Assembly: GCF_009451885.1 (NCBI RefSeq)
Contig: NZ_WIAO01000009.1
Coordinates: 1 to 64,000, forward strand
DNA: 64,000 nucleotides
Direction: 5' to 3'
Source of the DNA: Glycomyces albidus
Lineage (GTDB): Bacteria; Actinomycetota; Actinomycetes; Mycobacteriales; Micromonosporaceae
The notes under the pieces were generated by a model, which had not been told where the DNA came from, made no database searches, and saw only the letters and a list, made by a program, of their open reading frames with translations. Shown piece by piece: positions 19,507 through 30,070 of this stretch. The stretch's first letter is position 1; every line of letters starts with the position of its first letter. Made by a program: the position numbers and the translations under genes.

Positions 19507-20097
19507 TCAGCTTCGTTCGAGGTGGAGGCGGGTGAGGTTGAGCGCGAGGGCGCAGACGCCGTTGCGGATCTCGCCGTCGGCGACGGCGGCGAGGGCCTTG
19601 TCGAGGTCCCACCAGACGAGTTCGATGTGGGTCTCCTCGTCGGTGCGCTCGTGGCGGTCGGCCTCGGGGACGGGCGTGAGGCCGGTGGCGAGGAAGTAGT
19701 GGACGAGCTCGTTGGAGATGCCGGGGGTGGTGAAGTACTCGCCGAGCTTGACGAGGTCGGCGGCGGCGAGGTCGACCTCCTCGGCGAGCTCGCGGCGGGC
19801 GGTGACGGCCGGGTCCTCGCCTTCGATGTCGCGCAGGCCCGCCGGGAGCTCCCACATGAGCTCCTTTGGAGGGACGCGGAACTGGCGGATGAGGCCGACG
19901 CGGCCGGACTCGTCGAGCGGGACGGCGACCACCGCGCCGCAGTGGTCGAGGAACTCGCGGCGCGCGCTCCCTCCCCCGGGCATCGCGACGGTCTCGGCGG
20001 TCAGGTCGTAGCACCAGCCGCGGTGGACGATTTCGCTGTCGAGGACTCGGTATTCATGCACGAGGGCCACCCTAGCCCGCCGCGGTGACGCCGTCAT
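19507..20097 (-). CDS. Nudix hydrolase, ADP-ribose pyrophosphatase-like
   Basis: Hydrolyses ADP-ribose or related nucleoside diphosphate derivatives. The Nudix box lies at about residues 85-107: GEDPAVTARRELAEEVDLAA, preceded by WELPAGLRD. The REL.EEV core Glu residues for Mg are intact. The upstream VPLDESGRVGLIRQFR matches ADP-ribose pyrophosphatases (Rv1700 type). 196 residues from ATG 20097, which overlaps the TGA of the tetR gene (ATGA). A start at a GTG about nine codons later, giving VHEYRVLDSE, would also fit the family. The coupling to tetR is unusual for this conserved gene. Confidence 0.9.
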   Translation of the reverse strand: MTASPRRARVALVHEYRVLDSEIVHRGWCYDLTAETVAMPGGGSARREFLDHCGAVVAVPLDESGRVGLIRQFRVPPKELMWELPAGLRDIEGEDPAVTARRELAEEVDLAAADLVKLGEYFTTPGISNELVHYFLATGLTPVPEADRHERTDEETHIELVWWDLDKALAAVADGEIRNGVCALALNLTRLHLERS

Positions 20098-20633
20098 CGC
20101 TCTCCCGCGGCGTCCTTGAGCCGCTCGAGGATGCCGTCGACGACCTCCTGGGCCGGGAGCGGGACGCCGGAGAGGGCCGACAGGAACAGGCCGTCGCCGA
20201 CCAGGCGGACGATCTCGGCGGTGACGGGGTCCTCGATCTGCTCGTGGATGGCGTCGGACCAGCCCTGGAAGATGAACAGGACGTCCTCCTTGGCGGTGTC
20301 GGACAGCTCGTCCTTGCCGCGCATGGCGGTGAGCAGGGCCCACAGCCCGGCGGCGGACTCGGCGTTCTCGACCTCGGAGACGCGCAGGAAGGTCTCGACG
20401 ACGCCCGCGGCGCGTGCGCGGGCGATGTTGGCCTCCTCCTGGAGGCGGTGGCGGCGGGCCAGGCCGTCGTACAGGTCGGACTTGGACTTGAAGTGGTAGA
20501 GCAGGCCGCCTTTGGAGACGCCGGCCTCGGCGGCGACCTTCTCGAGGGTCACGCCCGAGGAGCCCTCGTCGACGAGGATGCGCTGCAGCGCGTTGAGAAT
20601 CCGGTCACGCGTGCTGACTTCGTCCTTGGCCAT
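20094..20633 (-). CDS. TetR-family regulator of the adjacent efflux pump
   Basis: A 179-residue repressor. The helix-turn-helix is at about 9-55 (VAAEAGVSKGGLLYHFKSK), and the GGLLYHF sequence is of the type found in TetR regulators of DHA2 pumps. The C-terminal part is helical. ATG 20633 lies 18 bases from a 24-bp near-palindrome that also faces the divergent MFS gene, the classic arrangement for control of both. Its stop overlaps the start of the nudix gene, so derepression should also raise nudix expression. Confidence 0.88.
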   Translation of the reverse strand: MAKDEVSTRDRILNALQRILVDEGSSGVTLEKVAAEAGVSKGGLLYHFKSKSDLYDGLARRHRLQEEANIARARAAGVVETFLRVSEVENAESAAGLWALLTAMRGKDELSDTAKEDVLFIFQGWSDAIHEQIEDPVTAEIVRLVGDGLFLSALSGVPLPAQEVVDGILERLKDAAGER

Positions 20634-20650
20634 GTGCCCTCCCGCTTGCT

Positions 20651-20674
20651 ACTATACCGTCTGGACGGTACAGT
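20651..20674. promoter_or_regulatory. TetR operator between tetR and MFS genes
   Basis: ACTATACCGTC (20651-20661) and GACGGTACAGT (20664-20674) are inverted with one mismatch around a 2-base spacer. The core is TACCGTC-TG-GACGGTA. This form is common for TetR regulators of DHA2 pumps. It overlaps the expected promoter of tetR. Confidence 0.75.
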
Positions 20675-20807
20675 CAGGGTCGCCGTGCGACCGCCGCCGA
20701 ACCGTCGATTCGACCACAAGCTTCGCCGAACCGCCCCAGGTGCCGACCTGCGGGCCGCCCGAATCGGAGGCGGCCCTTGGCCCGCGAGCTTCATTGAGGA
20801 GGACACC

Positions 20808-22310
20808 ATGACGACGACGCTGGCGCCGCGCGCCGAACCGAGGCCCCGCTTCACCGCGAAGCAGGGGTGGGCCCTCGCCGTGCTGGTGCTCCCCGTGCTG
20901 CTCATCTCCATCGACATGACCGTGCTCGGCTTCGCCGTCCCGTTCCTGTCCGAAGACCTCGAGCCCTCCGCCTCGCAGCTCCTGTGGATCGTGGACGTCT
21001 ACGGGTTCGTGCTCGCCGGCCTCCTGGTCACCATGGGCTCCCTCGGCGACCGCGTCGGCCGCCGCAGGCTCCTGGTCATCGGCTCGGCCGCGTTCGCCGC
21101 CGCCAGCGTCATCGCCGCCTACGCGCCGACCCCCGAGACGCTCATCGCCGCCCGGGCCCTGCTCGGCCTCGCCGGCGCCACCCTCATGCCGACCACGCTC
21201 GCGCTCATGCGCAACCTGTTCACCGACGACCGCCAGCGCCGCTTCGCGATCGCCATCTGGGCCGCCGGGTTCTCGGCCGGCTCGGCCGCGGGCCCGATCA
21301 TCGGCGGCTGGCTGCTCGAGCACTTCTGGTGGGGCTCGGTGTTCCTCATGGCCGCCCCGGTCTCGCTCGCGGTGGTCCTCGCCGCGCCGTTCCTGCTGCC
21401 GGAGTCGAAGAACCCGAACCCGGGGACGATCGACCTCCCCAGCGTCGCGCTGTCGTTCCTGGCGATGTTCCCGTTCGTGTACGGGGTCAAGACGATCGCC
21501 GAGCACGGCCTCGCCTGGACGGCCGTCGCCGCGATCACCGTCGGCGCGGTGGCCGCGGTGCTGTTCGTGCGGCGCCAGAAGCGCCTGGAGCACCCGCTGA
21601 TCGACGTGGCGCTGTTCCGGCTGCGCCGCTTCAGCGCCTCGCTGGCCACGAACTTCACCATCGTGTTCGCGATGATCTCGGCGCTGTTCCTGCTGACGCA
21701 GTACCTGCAGCTCGTGCTCGGCTTCTCCCCCATGGAGGCGGGGCTGCTGCTCCTGCCGGGCATGGCGGTCTCGGTCGTGACCGGGCTGATCGCGGTGCGC
21801 ATGTCCGAGCGGACGGGCATGGTCCGCACGATCCTCGGCGGGCTCGTGCTCGTGATCGCCGGGTTCGCGGCGATGGCGTTCATCGGCGTCGACGAGGGCG
21901 CCGCGGTCGTGGCGGTGGCGTTCGCGCTCATCGGCGGCGGCTCGGGTCTGGCGCAGACGGTCACCAACGACGCGATCCTGGCGGCGGCCCCGGCCGACCG
22001 CGCCGGCGCGGCCTCGGCGATCTCGGAGACCGCGTACGAGCTGGGCGGCGCGATGGGCGTGGCCCTGCTGGGATCCCTCGCGACCGGGATATACCGGAAT
22101 GAGATCGGGGAGGCGCCGGCCTCGGCCGCCGAGACGCTCGGCGAGGCCGTCCACGTCGCCGCGGCGCTCCCGGCCGAGGCCGGCGAGGCGCTCCTGGCCG
22201 CGGCCCGGACCGCGTTCACCGACGGCCTGCGCACGGTCGCCGTCGTCGCCGCGGCCCTGGTCCTCGTCGCCGCCGTCGCGGTCGGGCGGGCCCTGCGCGA
22301 GAAACCGTAG
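20808..22310 (+). CDS. DHA2-family MFS efflux transporter (SmvA/QacA-like)
   Basis: 14-TM drug/proton antiporter of 500 residues. Features are LLISIDMTVLGFAVPFLSED in the first helix (the conserved Asp of DHA2 pumps), motif A MGSLGDRVGRRRLL, and the antiporter motif AGPIIGGWLLEHFWW. ATG 20808 has GAGGAGG six bases upstream. In-frame codons further left are a shadow of the tetR gene. It is divergent from its regulator. Quaternary ammonium or similar lipophilic cations are typical substrates of relatives; not demonstrable here. Confidence 0.9.
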   Translation: MTTTLAPRAEPRPRFTAKQGWALAVLVLPVLLISIDMTVLGFAVPFLSEDLEPSASQLLWIVDVYGFVLAGLLVTMGSLGDRVGRRRLLVIGSAAFAAASVIAAYAPTPETLIAARALLGLAGATLMPTTLALMRNLFTDDRQRRFAIAIWAAGFSAGSAAGPIIGGWLLEHFWWGSVFLMAAPVSLAVVLAAPFLLPESKNPNPGTIDLPSVALSFLAMFPFVYGVKTIAEHGLAWTAVAAITVGAVAAVLFVRRQKRLEHPLIDVALFRLRRFSASLATNFTIVFAMISALFLLTQYLQLVLGFSPMEAGLLLLPGMAVSVVTGLIAVRMSERTGMVRTILGGLVLVIAGFAAMAFIGVDEGAAVVAVAFALIGGGSGLAQTVTNDAILAAAPADRAGAASAISETAYELGGAMGVALLGSLATGIYRNEIGEAPASAAETLGEAVHVAAALPAEAGEALLAAARTAFTDGLRTVAVVAAALVLVAAVAVGRALREKP

Positions 22311-22324
22311 CCGGAGACGGCGAA

Positions 22325-22350
22325 GGGCGGGACCCGAACGGGTCCCGCCC
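22325..22350. terminator. Convergent terminator, MFS / pyrG
   Basis: GGGCGGGACCC (22325-22335) pairs perfectly with GGGTCCCGCCC (22340-22350) around GAAC, in the 54-base gap between two converging genes. Confidence 0.85.
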
Positions 22351-22364
22351 TCATCCGTGTTCGC

Positions 22365-24095
<1,731 letters not shown>

Positions 24096-24153
24096 TCAGG
24101 CAGTGCCCTTGCTCTGGCTCGCAAGCTTCACCAGAGGCAGCCGGTGGATCGCT

Positions 24154-26394
24154 TCATCCACGGGATTCCACACTAACACTTTCGCCGCTGTTCTCCTCAT
24201 CGACCCACGAGGGTGCGTCGACGATCATGTCGGAGTATTCGCCGTCCTTGACGTGCGCGCGGGCCAGGACGCGGTGGCTCATGATGACCGCCAACGGGAC
24301 CATGACCGCGAGGGCCGAGCCGAGGCTCATGGCGCCCTTGCCGAGGAGGAGGCCGGCGATGCCGGCCCCGATGACCGCGGCGGAGAACGCGGCGCGCAGG
24401 GGCGGGTAGAGGCCGAAGGCGCGGCGCAGGCCGCCGCCGGGGCGCAGGAGCACGAGCCAGCAGTAGGCGCCCGCGAGTACCGCGAGGAGGCTCAGCGGGG
24501 AGGTGAAGATCGCGACCACATTCGAGCCGACGCCTGCGGCGATGACGCCGTTGGTGTCGCCGAGGACGTCGCCGAGGAAGGCGCCGAGCTCGCGGCGCTC
24601 GGCGACGGGCCGCTGGTAGTCGATCCACGAGAGGCCGAACAGCACCGCGACGCCGGCCAGCGCGGACCAGACGGCGCGCTGGAACGTGACCCAGCCGCCG
24701 GTGGCGAGCGCGGCGGCGAGGCAGGTGCCGACGATGAGGGCGACCGCGGCGGGCACGGAGTCGCCGAGGAACCCGGCGGAGACGACGAGGACGCCCAGGG
24801 AGCCGGTGCCGGCCATGACGGGCGCCTGGTACCTGCGGGGCAGACGCCAGGCCGCGGCGGCCGCCAGGAGCCACAGGGAGGCGATGAACATGCCGGTGGC
24901 GACCGGTCCGAGCTCGTTCGAGGCGGAGTCGGCGACGGTGTAGTCGCCCAGGAGGGTCCCGAGCGGGTCCTCGGTGTGGATGATCATCGCCATCACGGTG
25001 ACGAGGATGCCGAACGCCGAGACGGTGATCATCAGGCTCGCGGGGCCGCGGCGGCCGGGGATGAGGATCGCGGCGAACGCGCACACGGCGGCGATGGCGA
25101 GGGCGGTGAGCGGGCCGACGACGCCGGGGCTGGGGGCGGACCACCAGTCGAAGAAGTCGGCGAGGATCGCGGCGGCGGTGAACAGGGCGCACACGAGCGC
25201 CGAGACGATGTTGAGCCGCATGAGCCACAGCGGCGGCGGTTTGACGCCGGGCTGGCCGGCGCGGCGCAGCAGGTGCAGCAGCGGCCAGGCCACGAACGTC
25301 AGGGCGAGGAACAGGAGGATCTGGAGCCACTGGGTCGCGGGCGCGGCGTCGGCGGCGGCGATGAGCCGGACGTCGGTGTCGTCGAACACCGCCTGGCGTT
25401 CCGCGTAGGACAGCGTGTCGGGGACGGCGCCGGCCGCGGTGCCCGAGACCGAGTCCGGGAGCGGGGCGTCCAGGAGCGTCAGGATCGTGGCGGTCAGGTC
25501 GGTCAGGCGGAGGTAGCCGGGGCGCTCGGCCGGGAGGTCGAAGAGGTTGTGGCCGTCGTCGGCACCGAAGTCGGCGATGGTCGCGAGGAGCCGGTTGGGC
25601 TCCTCGACCTGGCTGACGCCGGTGACGATGAGCGCCGAGTCGCCGCCGCGCGCCTCGTCGAGGGCCGCCACCGCCGCGTCGAGCGCGTCGAGGGCGGCTC
25701 GGCGCCGCTCGGGGTCGGCGGGCAGGACGCCGCCGTCGACCACGGTGAGCGGGCATTCGACGAGCAGTGCGGCGAGGTCGCGGCCGGTCGGCATGGTGGC
25801 GGCGTACTCGCCGACGGACCCGACCGAGTTCGCGGTGGCGTAGGCCCCGCCGGGGCCGACGCCGCTGGCGCAGCTGGTCCCGGCCGCGAGCATGCCGACT
25901 TCGGCGCCCTGGTCGAGGTCGCGGTTGAGGGCGACCAGGTCGGTCATGCCGGCGATGGTCGTGCCGGTGTCGTCGGTGGTGATCTGGTCGCCGGAGACGG
26001 GGCCGCAGTCGGCGGGGTCGCCGTACGCGGCGGCGACGGCGGGCGCGCCCGCCGAGAGGGTGAGCCAGCCGTCGAGGGTGCAGGTGAAGTTGCGGCCGGA
26101 GTCGGTGTTGAGCTCGGCGAGCGAGCCGTTCTCGGCCAGCGCGGCGAGGTTCGGGGTGGTCTCGGCGTCGATGTCGGACCAGGACAGGCCGCCGACGCCG
26201 AGGACGATCACCGAGTCGACCCGGTCGGGGATGGCCTCGTCGGCGTCGTCGGGGAGGAGCTGGACGACCGCGAGCGCCGCGAGGATCGCGACGACGACCC
26301 AGACGCCGAGGGGGCCGCGGTTCTCGGATACGGTGCGGGCCAGGGATTTGCGGGCCTTGCGGGCCAGCCGCCCGGCGTCGAGGTTGCGCGACAC
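24154..26394 (-). CDS. Polytopic membrane protein with an alkaline-phosphatase-like exported domain
   Basis: The 746-residue protein has one N-terminal membrane helix (WVVVAILAALAVVQLLP). An exported domain of about 300 residues follows, then about 10-11 helices. The exported part resembles the alkaline phosphatase/phosphodiesterase fold. VIVLGVGGLSWSDIDAETTP gives a strand with a metal-site-like Asp, and TPNLAALAENGSLAELNT is the usual next motif. The nucleophile position would be in FTCTLDGWLTLSAG. A late GVSQVEE replaces the usual DHG, so activity is uncertain. GTG 26394 lies two bases after the glycosyltransferase stop. The neighbours suggest a role in modifying or releasing an envelope glycan; this is inference. 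Confidence 0.65.
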   Translation of the reverse strand: MSRNLDAGRLARKARKSLARTVSENRGPLGVWVVVAILAALAVVQLLPDDADEAIPDRVDSVIVLGVGGLSWSDIDAETTPNLAALAENGSLAELNTDSGRNFTCTLDGWLTLSAGAPAVAAAYGDPADCGPVSGDQITTDDTGTTIAGMTDLVALNRDLDQGAEVGMLAAGTSCASGVGPGGAYATANSVGSVGEYAATMPTGRDLAALLVECPLTVVDGGVLPADPERRRAALDALDAAVAALDEARGGDSALIVTGVSQVEEPNRLLATIADFGADDGHNLFDLPAERPGYLRLTDLTATILTLLDAPLPDSVSGTAAGAVPDTLSYAERQAVFDDTDVRLIAAADAAPATQWLQILLFLALTFVAWPLLHLLRRAGQPGVKPPPLWLMRLNIVSALVCALFTAAAILADFFDWWSAPSPGVVGPLTALAIAAVCAFAAILIPGRRGPASLMITVSAFGILVTVMAMIIHTEDPLGTLLGDYTVADSASNELGPVATGMFIASLWLLAAAAAWRLPRRYQAPVMAGTGSLGVLVVSAGFLGDSVPAAVALIVGTCLAAALATGGWVTFQRAVWSALAGVAVLFGLSWIDYQRPVAERRELGAFLGDVLGDTNGVIAAGVGSNVVAIFTSPLSLLAVLAGAYCWLVLLRPGGGLRRAFGLYPPLRAAFSAAVIGAGIAGLLLGKGAMSLGSALAVMVPLAVIMSHRVLARAHVKDGEYSDMIVDAPSWVDEENSGESVSVESRG

Positions 26395-26396
26395 CG

Positions 26397-27512
26397 CTAT
26401 CTTCCGGTCAGTTCGAGGTAGAGCGCGTCGAGGGCGTCGAGCATCTGGGCCTCGTCGGGCCAGGTGGCGGCGCGGGCGAGGCTGGCCTCGCGGTAGCCGT
26501 CGAGCTCGGCGGGGTCGGCGAGGAGGCGGCGGACGGTCAGGTCGAGGGCGTCCACGTCGCCGACTTCGAAGTAGAGGCCGGCGTCGCCGACGAGTTCGGG
26601 GATGCCGCCTGTGCGGGTGGTCACGAGCGGGACGCCGGCCTGGAGGGTCTCCTGGGCGAAGAGCTGGCGGGCCTCCCACTGGCTGGTGACGACGGAGAGG
26701 TCGGCGGCGGCGAGGAGGTCGCCGACGTCGGTGCGGTGCCCTAGGAGGCGCACGTCGGCCCCGGTGGCGTCGATGAGGCCCTGGAGGCGGTCGCGTTCGG
26801 GGCCGTCGCCGGCGATGACCACGAGGGGCGCGGGGTCGAGGTCGCTCCAGCGGGCGGCGGCGGCGATGAGGGTGTCGTAGTCCTTCTGCGGGTGCAGGCG
26901 GCCGACGGACAGGAGCACGGGCCGGTCGTCGCCGATGCCGAGTTCGTCGCGGATGGCCCGGGCTTCGCCGGTGGCGCGGCGCGGCGGGGCCGCGACGGGG
27001 GCGAGGCGGGCGTCCTTCGCGCCGAGGTCGACCAGGTGCTCGTGGAGGTCGGAGGAGGCGGCGAGGGCGACGTCGACTCCGCGGGCGAGGCGCTTCTCGA
27101 TCTGGTCGGAGACGCGGCGCTTGAGCCCGGCGGTGATGAGCTGGTTGTGCCAGGTGGTGACGAGCGCGGCCCCGGACGGGCGGGCGGCCAGCGCGGTGAT
27201 CCCGGCGGTGAGGCCGTGGGCGTGGACGAGGTCGACGCCGCGTCCGGTGATGCCGCGCAGTGCGTTGCGTGCGGACCACCAGGCGAGCGGCAGTTCGGGC
27301 GAGGGCTTCGCGGTGATGGGCGCGGGCGCGAAGCGCGCGCCGCGGGCGCGGAAGCCGAAGCGCTCCTCGGTCTCGGGCGGCCCGACGACCAGCACGGCGT
27401 CGCCGCGTGCCACGAGCCCCTCTGCGACCGAGGCGACGTGGGTGCCGATGCCGCCTACCGACGGACCGAGCACCAATGCGACACGACGGCGCTTGGAAAG
27501 GATGCGGCTCAC
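26397..27512 (-). CDS. GT4-family glycosyltransferase
   Basis: A GT-B fold retaining glycosyltransferase of 371 residues. The N-terminal domain has VLGPSVGGIGTHVASVAEGL and VDLVHAHGLTAG. The C-terminal nucleotide-sugar domain has LSVGRLHPQKDYDTLI and RLLGHRTDVGDLLAAADL. The EX7E motif is in SQWEARQLFAQETLQAGVPL. No signal peptide or membrane helix, so it works on the cytoplasmic face. GTG 27512 overlaps the murJ-like stop (GTGA). The acceptor is likely a lipid-linked sugar made by the MraY-like enzyme two genes upstream (inferred from the operon). Confidence 0.85.
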   Translation of the reverse strand: MSRILSKRRRVALVLGPSVGGIGTHVASVAEGLVARGDAVLVVGPPETEERFGFRARGARFAPAPITAKPSPELPLAWWSARNALRGITGRGVDLVHAHGLTAGITALAARPSGAALVTTWHNQLITAGLKRRVSDQIEKRLARGVDVALAASSDLHEHLVDLGAKDARLAPVAAPPRRATGEARAIRDELGIGDDRPVLLSVGRLHPQKDYDTLIAAAARWSDLDPAPLVVIAGDGPERDRLQGLIDATGADVRLLGHRTDVGDLLAAADLSVVTSQWEARQLFAQETLQAGVPLVTTRTGGIPELVGDAGLYFEVGDVDALDLTVRRLLADPAELDGYREASLARAATWPDEAQMLDALDALYLELTGR

Positions 27513-29167
27513 TGGTCTGCTCCACGGGTCTCGTCGGATGCGGTTCCATCGGGTTCTTCGGACGCTCGGATTATGCCAGCGCGCCGCAAGACCGGGCGCA
27601 CGACACCGGAACCGCCGATGAGCGCCGCGAGGCCGAGATAGACGACCGCGGTGGCGGCGCCGACGACGACGCCCTGGAGGAGCGCCGTGTGGATCCTGTC
27701 GGCGTGGCCCCACAGGATGATGAGCTCGCGGGCGGCGAGGACCGCGGCGACGGCCGCCAGGACGGCGGCGAGTGCGGCCCGGGGGATCCCGGCGAGGCTG
27801 GCGGCGCCGGTGTGGCGGGCGATGGCGGCGGTGAGGGCGAGACCGATGACGGTCATGCCGACGGACCACGCGATCGCGAGCGCGAGTGTGCGGTCGGCGA
27901 GGGGCATGGCCTGCGAGAGGACGACGGCGGCGACCGCGCCCGCCGCCCAGCCGATCGAGGTCGCTCCGGCGGCGTACTTGTTGCGGCCGATGGCGTACAG
28001 GCCGCGGGAGTAGATCGCGAACATCGAGTAGCCGAAGAGGCCGAAGGCGAGGCCGGTGAGGGTGTCCTGGAACTGGAGCTGGGTGGCGGCGTCGCTGTCG
28101 GGCGAGACCGAGGCGAGGACGGTGCCGATCGGTTCGGCGAGGCCGGCGAGGGCGGCGACGCCGAGTCCGGAGAGGAGGAGCACGGCTCGGGCGGTCTGGG
28201 AGAGGCGCCACCGGTACCGGTCGTGCTCGCCGAGGGAGAACGCTTCGGCGAGCACGGGGTAGGCGGCGGTCGCGAGGGGGACGGCGAGCACGGCCCACGG
28301 GAGGAGGAAGAACGTCTGCGAGACGGTGAAGATGGCGGCGGGGCCTTCGCCGGCGTCGTTGGCGAGCGCGAGGAGCAGGGCTTGGCACAGCTGCTGTGCG
28401 CCGACGGTGATCGCCCCGGCGATCGCGAGGGATTTGAGGCCGGAGGCGACGTGGGTCTCCAGCCGCCAGGTGAAGCGGATGCGCAGGCCGAGGCCGCGCA
28501 GGGGCAGGACGAGGGATCCGGCGAGGACGGCGACCCCGAAGGTGGTGCCGAGCGCGAGGAGGACGAGGCCGTTCTGGTCGAGGTTCTCGACCTTGTAGTC
28601 GCGTCCGGAGGTGATGCCGTAGACGACGTAGACGCCGGCCATGACGACGCTCGACAGGAGCGGGGCGAGCGCGGGCCAGGCGAAGCGGCGGTGGGACTGG
28701 AGGACTCCGGTGAGGACCACCGCGATGCCGTAGAGCGGGAGTTGCGGTGCGAAGAGGACGAGCATCTCGGTGCCCGTGTCGATCGCGGCCTGGGAGGTGT
28801 TCTCCCCGCTCATCAGCAGTTCGATGATGGGGCGGGCGAACAGCGCCACGAGGGCCCCGGCGGGGACCAGGATCGTCAGCGACCAGGTGAGCAGGGCCGA
28901 GGCGATGCGGCTGACCTGGTCGGGGTCGTGCCGGGCGAGCGGGGCGGCCAGGAGCGGGATGACGAGCGCCGCGAGCGCACCGCCCGCGACGAGTTCGAAG
29001 ATGATGTTCGGGATGCTGTTGGCGGTCTGGTAGGCGGCCCCGAGGCTGCCGACGCCGACTGCCCACGTGAACACCATCGTCCGACCGAATCCGGCCAGGC
29101 GGGAGGCGACGGTGATCGCACCGATGACCGAGGCGGCACGACCGACTTCGCGTCGGGTCTCGGTCAA
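27509..29167 (-). CDS. MurJ/MviN-family lipid flippase
   Basis: A MOP-superfamily integral membrane protein of 552 residues with about 14 hydrophobic segments. The N-terminus SVIGAITVASRLAGFGRTMV is the MurJ hallmark, and LPRRYG-like charged positions recur in helix 2. TTG 29167 overlaps the previous stop (TTGA); upstream in-frame sequence is a shadow of the MraY-like gene. A standard MurJ for lipid II usually lies near the chromosomal origin in actinobacteria. This copy sits in an operon with a MraY-like enzyme and a glycosyltransferase, so it may flip a different lipid-linked glycan. Confidence 0.8.
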   Translation of the reverse strand: MTETRREVGRAASVIGAITVASRLAGFGRTMVFTWAVGVGSLGAAYQTANSIPNIIFELVAGGALAALVIPLLAAPLARHDPDQVSRIASALLTWSLTILVPAGALVALFARPIIELLMSGENTSQAAIDTGTEMLVLFAPQLPLYGIAVVLTGVLQSHRRFAWPALAPLLSSVVMAGVYVVYGITSGRDYKVENLDQNGLVLLALGTTFGVAVLAGSLVLPLRGLGLRIRFTWRLETHVASGLKSLAIAGAITVGAQQLCQALLLALANDAGEGPAAIFTVSQTFFLLPWAVLAVPLATAAYPVLAEAFSLGEHDRYRWRLSQTARAVLLLSGLGVAALAGLAEPIGTVLASVSPDSDAATQLQFQDTLTGLAFGLFGYSMFAIYSRGLYAIGRNKYAAGATSIGWAAGAVAAVVLSQAMPLADRTLALAIAWSVGMTVIGLALTAAIARHTGAASLAGIPRAALAAVLAAVAAVLAARELIILWGHADRIHTALLQGVVVGAATAVVYLGLAALIGGSGVVRPVLRRAGIIRASEEPDGTASDETRGADQ

Positions 29168-30060
29168 GACTTCGTCCGACCCAGCTCGTCCAGCTGTCGC
29201 AGTACGGGCGTCTCGGCGATGACCTTGGTGAAGCTCCACTTCTCGGAGGCGGCGATGAGGGCGGCGACGCCGGCGAGGGCGATGTGGCGGCCGACCATGC
29301 CGGTGCGGGCGATGTAGGCGAGGCCGAGGAGCGCGCCGAGGGCGTTCGCGCCGCCGTCGCCGAGCATGGTCTTGCCGTCGAGGTCGTCGGCGAGGGCGGC
29401 GCCCGCGGCGGCGGAGACGGCGAGCGCGGTGTTCGCGCCGCCGGCGGCGGTCTCGCGGGTGGACTTGGCGCTCACGGGGCGCGAGAGCGGCGCCGAGGCG
29501 AGGGTGACGACCTTGAGGGCCCGTCCGGGGCGCAGGTCGAACAGGTTGACGACGTTGGCGGCGCCGGCGATGACGCCGCCGCCGACGCCGACGTTCCACA
29601 CGCGGCGGAGCCAGTGGCGGCGCGGGTCGGTGAGCTCGCCGTTCTGGAGGTCGATCAGGGCCGCGGAGGCGAGTCCGGCACCGGAGATGCCGAGGATCTT
29701 GACGAGGCCGGCGGAGACGCGTCCTTTGAGGAGGGCGCCGACGTGGCCTTTGAAGCCTTTCGCCTTCTCCCCCTTGGTGTCGGCCATGTCGTCGTAGAGG
29801 CCGACCGCGCCGGCGGTGAGCCCGGAGGCGGCAGCGGCGGCGGCGTACGCCGGGGAGTTCGCCCCCAGGACCGCGCCGGCGGTGGCGCCGATGGTGATGC
29901 CGGGGCCTTCGGCCAGGGTCACGGTGTCGCCCTTGTGGTTGATCCGTTCCAGGTCGGCGGCCCACTTGGAGCGTCGGATGGCGCCGATGGCGGCGATCGT
30001 GCCTCCGGCCGCGACCCCTCCGAGGAACGCCCTACCGACGGTGCGCGTCAACTGGCTCAT
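29164..30060 (-). CDS. MraY/WecA-like polyprenyl-phosphate sugar-phosphate transferase
   Basis: A polytopic enzyme of 298 residues with PNPT-family motifs in the right order. GLYDDMADTKGEKAKGFKGH contains the DDxxD metal site and the following Lys/Gly-rich loop. ANVVNLFDLRPGRALK corresponds to the Nxxn.xD.(D)G motif. MLGDGGANALGALLG matches the GD.GS..LG motif. The family moves a phospho-sugar from a UDP-sugar to undecaprenyl phosphate. It is shorter than MraY (about 360), as in the small Gram-positive branch. ATG 30060 lies 10 bases from the mctB-like stop. It probably starts the lipid intermediate used by the next three gene products. Confidence 0.72.
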   Translation of the reverse strand: MSQLTRTVGRAFLGGVAAGGTIAAIGAIRRSKWAADLERINHKGDTVTLAEGPGITIGATAGAVLGANSPAYAAAAAASGLTAGAVGLYDDMADTKGEKAKGFKGHVGALLKGRVSAGLVKILGISGAGLASAALIDLQNGELTDPRRHWLRRVWNVGVGGGVIAGAANVVNLFDLRPGRALKVVTLASAPLSRPVSAKSTRETAAGGANTALAVSAAAGAALADDLDGKTMLGDGGANALGALLGLAYIARTGMVGRHIALAGVAALIAASEKWSFTKVIAETPVLRQLDELGRTKS

Positions 30061-30070
30061 GGCCGCGATA

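Noticed and set aside
24154-27549. A 1131-codon frame suggesting a giant fusion protein
   Set aside because: The upstream third is an Arg/Pro-rich shadow of the glycosyltransferase gene.
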